Positions 4,466 to 7,007 of a DNA stretch of 7,007 bases are shown here, one piece after another. Every line of letters starts with the position of its first letter. The first letter of the stretch is position 1. The translations under genes and the position numbers were made by a program. The notes beneath the pieces were generated by a model that was given only the letters and a program-made list of their open reading frames with translations, was not told where the DNA came from and did no database searches. This DNA is from JBCDBH01 sp039184055. GTDB taxonomy: Bacteria > Acidobacteriota > Thermoanaerobaculia > Multivoradales > J023. The DNA lies in the NCBI GenBank assembly GCA_039184055.1, contig JBCDBH010000312.1, positions 1 through 7,007 of the forward strand. The letters are read 5' to 3'.

Positions 4466-6864
4466 AGAATCTCCTCCTCCCCGGATTGCTGCTCGCCGCG
4501 GCCTTGATCAGCATCATCGTCTTCGATGCCGCCGAAGAGGGCTATCAGCTCCATGTGCCGGTGGGCTACGTCGGCGAGGTCGATCGACTGATCACCGAAG
4601 GCAAGCTGGTCTACGACTGTGTGACCGACACCGTCGCCACCACCGATCTCGACAACGCCGAGCGCTACTTCGTGGCCAACAGCTATCTGCGTCGTGACAT
4701 CGCCGCCTACAACGGTGGTGACCGCCGGCCGTTCTTGATCGAACGCGAAGCCATCCGCGGGGCGTGCGACGGGCGCGTGGTGGCGGCCAACGCCAGCTAC
4801 CACAATCAGCGTCAGCCGACCTATCGCGCCGATACCTGGCGGGGCCGATTGTCACTCCGTCAGCTCACCGACACCATCGCGCTCGCCGCCGGTCGCAGTC
4901 TCGAGCTGGTGCCACCGCCGTGGGTGTTGCTACCGCTCCCCGCCGACGCGTATCAAGACGCCTGGTTCGGCGACGAAAAACCCTCGGTACGCGCGCAGCG
5001 GCTCGCCTTCAAAATGTTCGAGCGCGGCCGGCCCTTCGCCACCCTGAAGGCGGTCGGCAACGACGGCGTGCTCGAGATCACCGGCGCGCGACCGGGCGTG
5101 TCACTCGACGGCTGTCCACTGCCGATCGGCTGGCGGATCCGTCTCGAGAACGACGATCTGGTACGCATCGCCCATAGCGACGCCATCGACGAGCGCTACC
5201 GTGTCGAAACCGGTCGACGCGCCGCGATCGTCTCCTTTCTCAGCCAGGTCAACGGCGAGCCCCGTCGTCGCACCCTGCCGGCACGGCTCAACATGGCCAC
5301 CGACGTCGTGCGGGCGATCGATGCGGTGGTGATTGCCGCGAAAGACTTGCCGAACGACCAGACTCCCGCACGAGACGATTTCGACGTCACCCTGACGCTC
5401 GACGCCTTTCTCCACGGTCGTCTCGAAAACGAGCTCGGCGACAACCTGCGCGAGCGCTACGGCCGCCGCGCCGTACGCGCGGGCATGACCGTGCTCGACG
5501 CCGACCAGGGTCGCACCCTGGCACTGGCGTCGTACCCGACGCTCGAAACCGTCGACCGGTTGAGCGGTGACAACGAAGTGCGTCGGGCCCTGCTGCTCGG
5601 CAACCACAACCTCTCGACTCACAACGTCGGCTCGGCCACCAAGCCCTTTCTCGCCGCCGCCGCGCTCGCCACCCGCGACAGCCTGCGCTCTTTGCAGTTG
5701 CCGTGTTGGGGCGGAGGCGCCGAGCCACCCGAGACCTTCCTCGGCTATCCGCTCGGCACCTACAACCTGCCCGCTGATTGCGGCGCCTCCCCGACCATCG
5801 ACTTCGCCGACTTCATGGCGCGGTCGTCGAATCGCTACATGATCGCTCTCGGTCTGCTGGCCATGGCCGATTGGTCGGGGGCGATGCCACGCGAAGAGCG
5901 CCTCGGCGCGCTCGACCCGCTCGATCGCTATACGCTGAGTGGCCGCACCGCCCGCGCGCGGCCACGTCTGCCGATCGTCAAAAACGAGACTGACAACGCC
6001 ACCGAGCTCGCCGACGTCGCCGAAGAGCCGTTTTTCCGCGCCATGCGCGACATCTTCGGAGCGCGGATCAACTACAAAGAAGGCACCATCGTCGATCGTC
6101 TCGATCTCGAGCCCTGGCGACCGGTCTTCGACGCCACACTCGGCGACACCCGACATCGCTCCGCCGCCGCCTTCGCTTCGGTCGCCACCGAAGAGGTCAA
6201 CCTACGCGCCAATCTGATCCAGCAGCTGCGTCAGGATCTCTACACCCTCTTGCTCGGCGCCGGCAACAACCGCTGGTCCAACCTCCAGCTCAGCGAAGCC
6301 ATGGCGCGTCTGCTCACCGGCAAGGCCATCGACGCGCGTCTGATCGAGACGGTGAGCGTCGCCGCGCCCACGCCCGAGCAAGACGATGAGGTGCTCTACG
6401 CGCTCGACCAGGAAGCCGCGCCGATCGACCTCGCCCTCGACGACGGTATTCGTCGTTTCGTGCTCGACTCGATGGCCGGCGTGGTCGACCGTGTCGACGG
6501 TACCGCCTATCGACTCGCCTCCGAGCTCGCGACGCTGAATCAGGCCCTGCCCGACGGCGTGCGTTACACCGCCTACGCCAAAACCGGCACCCCCACCGAG
6601 CTGCTACGCACCGCCGAACGTGGACCGAGCGACGTCGCCCCGGCCGCCGTCGAGACCTACTCCAACCTACGACAGGTCAAGAGCGCCATGCTCATCCTCG
6701 GTCTACGCCGCGAAGCACCGGGCGAAGAGCCGCAAAACTTGGCGATCAGCATGTGGATCGAAGCGCAAGGCGGCAGTGAAGAGGCCGTCGAAGTGATGCG
6801 CGCGATGCTCCGCCCGCTGGTCGAAACCCACTGGCCGGAAGACTGGCTCGTGCCTCGAGAATAG
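4462..6864 (+). CDS. Class B-like penicillin-binding protein (peptidoglycan DD-transpeptidase)
   Basis: This 800-residue protein crosslinks peptidoglycan stem peptides in the periplasm. It has one N-terminal membrane segment (residues 4-21, LLLPGLLLAAALISIIVF) and a long N-terminal region (about 22-300) with no family I recognise. The transpeptidase domain opens with the PBP hallmarks VTLTLDA (309-315) and VLDADQGRTLALASYPTLE (344-362). All three active-site motifs are present: SATK (391-394, Ser391 the acylated nucleophile), SSN (455-457) and KTGT (707-710). No glycosyltransferase-51 domain is evident, so class B. The SSN-to-KTG distance of about 250 residues is long; in E. coli PBP3 it is about 135. 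The extra sequence contains an acidic stretch around 634-660. Cys415 and Cys440 lie between SATK and SSN and may pair. The start overlaps the stop of the SEDS-like gene by four bases (ATGA), so the two are probably made as a pair, like FtsW-FtsI or RodA-PBP2. The gene is intact and ends at TAG 6862-6864. Confidence 0.92.
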   Translation: MKNLLLPGLLLAAALISIIVFDAAEEGYQLHVPVGYVGEVDRLITEGKLVYDCVTDTVATTDLDNAERYFVANSYLRRDIAAYNGGDRRPFLIEREAIRGACDGRVVAANASYHNQRQPTYRADTWRGRLSLRQLTDTIALAAGRSLELVPPPWVLLPLPADAYQDAWFGDEKPSVRAQRLAFKMFERGRPFATLKAVGNDGVLEITGARPGVSLDGCPLPIGWRIRLENDDLVRIAHSDAIDERYRVETGRRAAIVSFLSQVNGEPRRRTLPARLNMATDVVRAIDAVVIAAKDLPNDQTPARDDFDVTLTLDAFLHGRLENELGDNLRERYGRRAVRAGMTVLDADQGRTLALASYPTLETVDRLSGDNEVRRALLLGNHNLSTHNVGSATKPFLAAAALATRDSLRSLQLPCWGGGAEPPETFLGYPLGTYNLPADCGASPTIDFADFMARSSNRYMIALGLLAMADWSGAMPREERLGALDPLDRYTLSGRTARARPRLPIVKNETDNATELADVAEEPFFRAMRDIFGARINYKEGTIVDRLDLEPWRPVFDATLGDTRHRSAAAFASVATEEVNLRANLIQQLRQDLYTLLLGAGNNRWSNLQLSEAMARLLTGKAIDARLIETVSVAAPTPEQDDEVLYALDQEAAPIDLALDDGIRRFVLDSMAGVVDRVDGTAYRLASELATLNQALPDGVRYTAYAKTGTPTELLRTAERGPSDVAPAAVETYSNLRQVKSAMLILGLRREAPGEEPQNLAISMWIEAQGGSEEAVEVMRAMLRPLVETHWPEDWLVPRE

Positions 6865-6870
6865 CCCGAA

Positions 6871-7007
6871 GAGCTCGTTTTTCAAACCAACAGCTCGTTT
6901 TTCAAACCAACAGCTCGTCTTTCAAACCAACAGCTCGTCTTTCAAACCAACAGCTCGTCTTTCAAACCAACAGCTCGTCTTTCAAACCAACAGCTCGTCT
7001 TTCAAAC
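6871..7007. repeat. 20-bp tandem repeat array, truncated by the window end
   Basis: There are six complete 20-bp units (6871-6890, 6891-6910, and so on to 6990) and 17 bases of a seventh. The consensus CAGCTCGTCTTTCAAACCAA is repeated without spacers. Unit 1 differs in its first base (G for C), and units 1 and 2 have T at position 9 where the others have C. The remaining copies are identical, a sign of recent expansion or homogenisation. The array begins six bases after the PBP stop codon. It is not a CRISPR array because no unique spacers separate the units. The true length is unknown because it runs off the window. Confidence 0.97.

Noticed and set aside
2162..6156. Long minus-strand open frames opposite the SEDS-like and PBP genes (for example 2162-3085 and 5101-6156)
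   Set aside because: They are antisense to genes with recognised motifs, show no protein family features, and arise easily in high-GC coding DNA with strong third-position bias.
6846..6882. Intrinsic terminator after the PBP gene
   Set aside because: CGAG (6856-6859) can pair with CTCG (6874-6877) before five T's, but the stem is only four pairs with a 14-base loop. The T-run also belongs to the repeat unit. Too weak to call.
6871..7007. CRISPR array
   Set aside because: Units are contiguous 20-bp repeats with no unique spacers, and no cas genes are present.

Overview
The window is high-GC bacterial DNA (roughly mid-60s % G+C by eye). It is densely coding, with every supported gene on the + strand. 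Start codons are ATG with GGAGG-type ribosome binding sites at the two genes that open a unit, and two start/stop overlaps of the ATGA type. This fits a free-living bacterium, most likely a Gram-negative of the Pseudomonadota, but nothing here fixes the taxon. Both window edges lie in repeats, as expected if the window is a short contig broken at repeats.

Left part (1-762): a thiol dioxygenase of the cysteine dioxygenase (cupin) family, coding from 166 to 762, with a good sigma70-like promoter and ribosome binding site. Upstream, bases 1-52 are an exact copy of bases 235-286, which lie inside the gene. The upstream copy is in the same reading frame and ends at a stop six codons after the repeat, so it reads as a truncated duplicate of the gene's 5' part, or as an assembly artefact at the edge.

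Spacer (763-1016): 254 bases with no convincing gene but several perfect inverted repeats, the last one just before the next gene.

Right part (1017-6864): four genes with spacings of 33, -4 and -4 bases, probably one operon. In order they are a small exported protein with two cysteines, a membrane-anchored protein with a LysM-like fold, an 883-residue membrane protein, and an 800-residue penicillin-binding transpeptidase with all three active-site motifs (SATK, SSN, KTGT). The membrane protein has an N-terminal FHA-like beta-rich region and a divergent SEDS (FtsW/RodA/SpoVE) glycosyltransferase half. SEDS polymerases work in pairs with class B penicillin-binding proteins, so the last two genes look like a complete but divergent peptidoglycan synthase. 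The LysM-like protein could bind cell wall for it, and the small exported protein is an unknown accessory. This cassette is the most interesting content of the window.

Right edge (6871-7007): a pure 20-bp tandem repeat, six full copies and a partial one, running off the end. It has no stop codon in any forward frame.
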